Made by a program: the position numbers and the translations under genes. Below the pieces are notes generated by a model. It was not told the DNA's origin, did not search any database, and saw only the letters and a program-made list of their open reading frames with translations. Source: Lingula anatina (taxonomy: Eukaryota > Brachiopoda > Lingulata > Lingulida > Lingulidae). Taken from it: a stretch of 64,000 bases of DNA. The stretch is taken from the NCBI RefSeq assembly GCF_001039355.2, contig NW_019775649.1:134729-198728 (forward strand), written 5' to 3'. Shown here piece after piece: positions 62,448 through 64,000 of this stretch (the first letter of the stretch is position 1; each line of letters begins with the position of its first letter).

Positions 62448-63834
62448 CACACACTGGACAAAAGAAGTGTCACCCCCTAACTCAGAGTAATGAAAGTAGG
62501 CAGATCTTAGGTACTTATAATGCCTGGTCTACTTATAATGTGACTAATGAGTATAAAACCGCTATACCATGGAATTTTATTGTTGGTCTTGTACATGTAC
62601 AACAAATGTTATTCCTGTCTTCCTCCAGTATGGCAAGATACAGGTAATTATCTAACGGTTATAGGTGCAAGTTGTTAACCTGAAGAGGTGGAATATAAGC
62701 AATGTCAGAATATCGATACAATTGAATTGTTCAGTCAGAACCGTGCAGAGGGTCTGGTCTCGGTATAGAAACACTGGATCAAGAGACAAATTGCCTCTGA
62801 TGGGTCGTCCAAGAAAAAATACTGGCCGTGAAGACCGACGACTGATTTTTATGTCCAGGTTGTCAAAGTTCGACACTGCTCGTCAGTTGACAACACAGTG
62901 GAACAATTTCACACATAAGAATGTGTCTGTGAAAATTGCTAGGCGTCGGTTACATGCTCAGAGAGTGTACAGCAGGGTAGCAAGACTGAAACCTCTTATA
63001 TCGTTACAAAACAGGCAACGTAGAGTAAACTAGGGTCAACAGGATCTGGAACTGGACAGTTCATGACAATTGGTCCTATATATTTTTTCTGATGAGTGTC
63101 GCTTTGGTCTGACCTCTGATGACAGACGGGTACTATGCTGGCAAACTGCTGGTAAAGCATTTGAACCACATGCACTGAATTTTCGAACCCGGAGCAGCAT
63201 ATTCATCATGGTGTGGGGCTGCATCAGCATCCATGGCTTGGGCGAATTGATAGTGGTTAATGGAAACCTGAATCACTAGAAATATATCGATGTTTTGGAG
63301 TCAGGCTTGCTACCATCTATTACTAACATGTTTGGTGAAAGGAATTATCCATCTGTTCACCAGGATGACAATGCTCCTTGTCACAGGCCCAGAGCAGTTG
63401 ATGATTGGTTTGACCAACAGGACATTCGCAGGGTGATGTGGCCTGTCCAGAGTTCGGATACAAACATAAAAGAAAATGTGTGGAATGATATGTCAAAACT
63501 TTTTACAAATGCCCGTCTAACCAGCAGAGAAACTCGGTTATATTCAGTGTTTCATGCTTAGGCCAGCATAAGCCCTGCACGCATCAGACAATTAAATGAA
63601 TCCTTGCTTCGTAGACTGGCACCTATTATTAGGTCACGTGGCTATGCCACTAAGTACTAATTTTGGACTTAAAACTACATATTTTGGTAGAATGTTTATT
63701 TTGTTCTCATTTTGTGATTTTTTTGTGAAATTTGATGTAAATAAAATGATACCAGGAGCATATCATTCCACAGTCATTTATCTCCCCCATAGTATTGGCT
63801 CAGTAGGGGTGACACTTCTTTTGTCCAGTGTGTG
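62448..63834 (+). mobile_element. Tc1-like transposon copy 3 (defective, mostly one frame)
   Basis: A 1,387-bp copy with CACACACTGGACAAAAGAAG ends and flanking TA (62446-62447, 63835-63836), in RPTP intron 33 (D2). From 62665 to 63561 the transposase remains in one reading frame, interrupted by TAG stops at 63031, 63277 and 63559. The catalytic Asp residues are present; the Glu motif reads IKENVW. It is closely related to copies 1 and 2. Confidence 0.93.
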
Positions 63835-63868
63835 TACATGAAAGCTCTAATTTCGCTGTATCAGGAAG

Positions 63869-63869
<1 letters not shown>

Positions 63870-63912
<43 letters not shown>
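63870..63912. repeat. (TA)n microsatellite
   Basis: About 21 TA units, close to the right end of the window in the RPTP intron. Confidence 0.92.
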
Positions 63913-63914
<2 letters not shown>

Positions 63915-64000
63915 TTTATTTTCATTATACATTTTAACGATACTGATAGAGTTTGTATTGTGGTGCACACGGATTATAGTATGCATCAAAATATGGTCAG

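Noticed and set aside
1-64000. CRISPR arrays, operons, riboswitches, tRNA or rRNA genes
   Set aside because: None seen. The intron-rich animal gene structure makes prokaryotic features inapplicable, and I found no cloverleaf or rRNA-like sequence by eye.

Overview
The window is AT-rich animal nuclear DNA. Genes are split by short-to-medium GT-AG introns, and microsatellites, foldback elements and Tc1-like transposons are scattered throughout. The gene content fits a marine invertebrate, and a lophotrochozoan such as a mollusc is my best guess: a LARGE/PEX16 pair, a divergent class A GPCR, and a receptor tyrosine phosphatase carrying F5/8-type (fucolectin-like) domains. I cannot name the species.

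Layout. (1) 189-12,640, minus strand: the 5' half of a LARGE-type glycosyltransferase gene, with six coding exons, one clear 5' UTR exon and a probable first exon. The gene runs off the left edge just before its DxD motif. (2) About 12,600-12,716: a compact divergent promoter. (3) 12,716-20,621, plus strand: a complete PEX16 gene of ten exons (351 aa). A 1,498-bp tandem duplication carrying exon 2 interrupts it and is joined by the only N in the window, so it is probably an assembly artefact. (4) 21,128-23,566, minus strand: a phase-consistent three-exon candidate for an unrecognised 96-aa protein (low confidence). (5) About 23.6-32.8 kb: no convincing gene. (6) 32,842-38,881, plus strand: a five-exon, 488-aa rhodopsin-class GPCR with an unusually large, cysteine-free second extracellular loop encoded by one symmetric exon. 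(7) 38.9-43.0 kb: intergenic DNA with a non-LTR retrotransposon scrap and a foldback element. (8) 43,064-62,405 and beyond, plus strand: a large receptor protein tyrosine phosphatase gene (33 exons, 1,575 residues so far) that leaves the window inside its second phosphatase domain. Three Tc1-like transposon copies sit in its introns.

For LARGE and PEX16 the head-to-head arrangement and shared promoter are the main functional link. From memory the same pair (LARGE2/PEX16) is adjacent and divergent in human, which would make this an old microsyntenic pair.

The strongest unusual observations are these. The membrane-proximal phosphatase domain of the RPTP is complete in its recognisable motifs, but the catalytic cysteine codon is AGC (Ser). 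The distal domain keeps a cysteine at that position but has lost the WPD aspartate. The GPCR carries a 143-residue module inserted by a phase 1-1 exon into extracellular loop 2. All exon joins given were checked by hand for splice dinucleotides and reading phase; no database search was possible.
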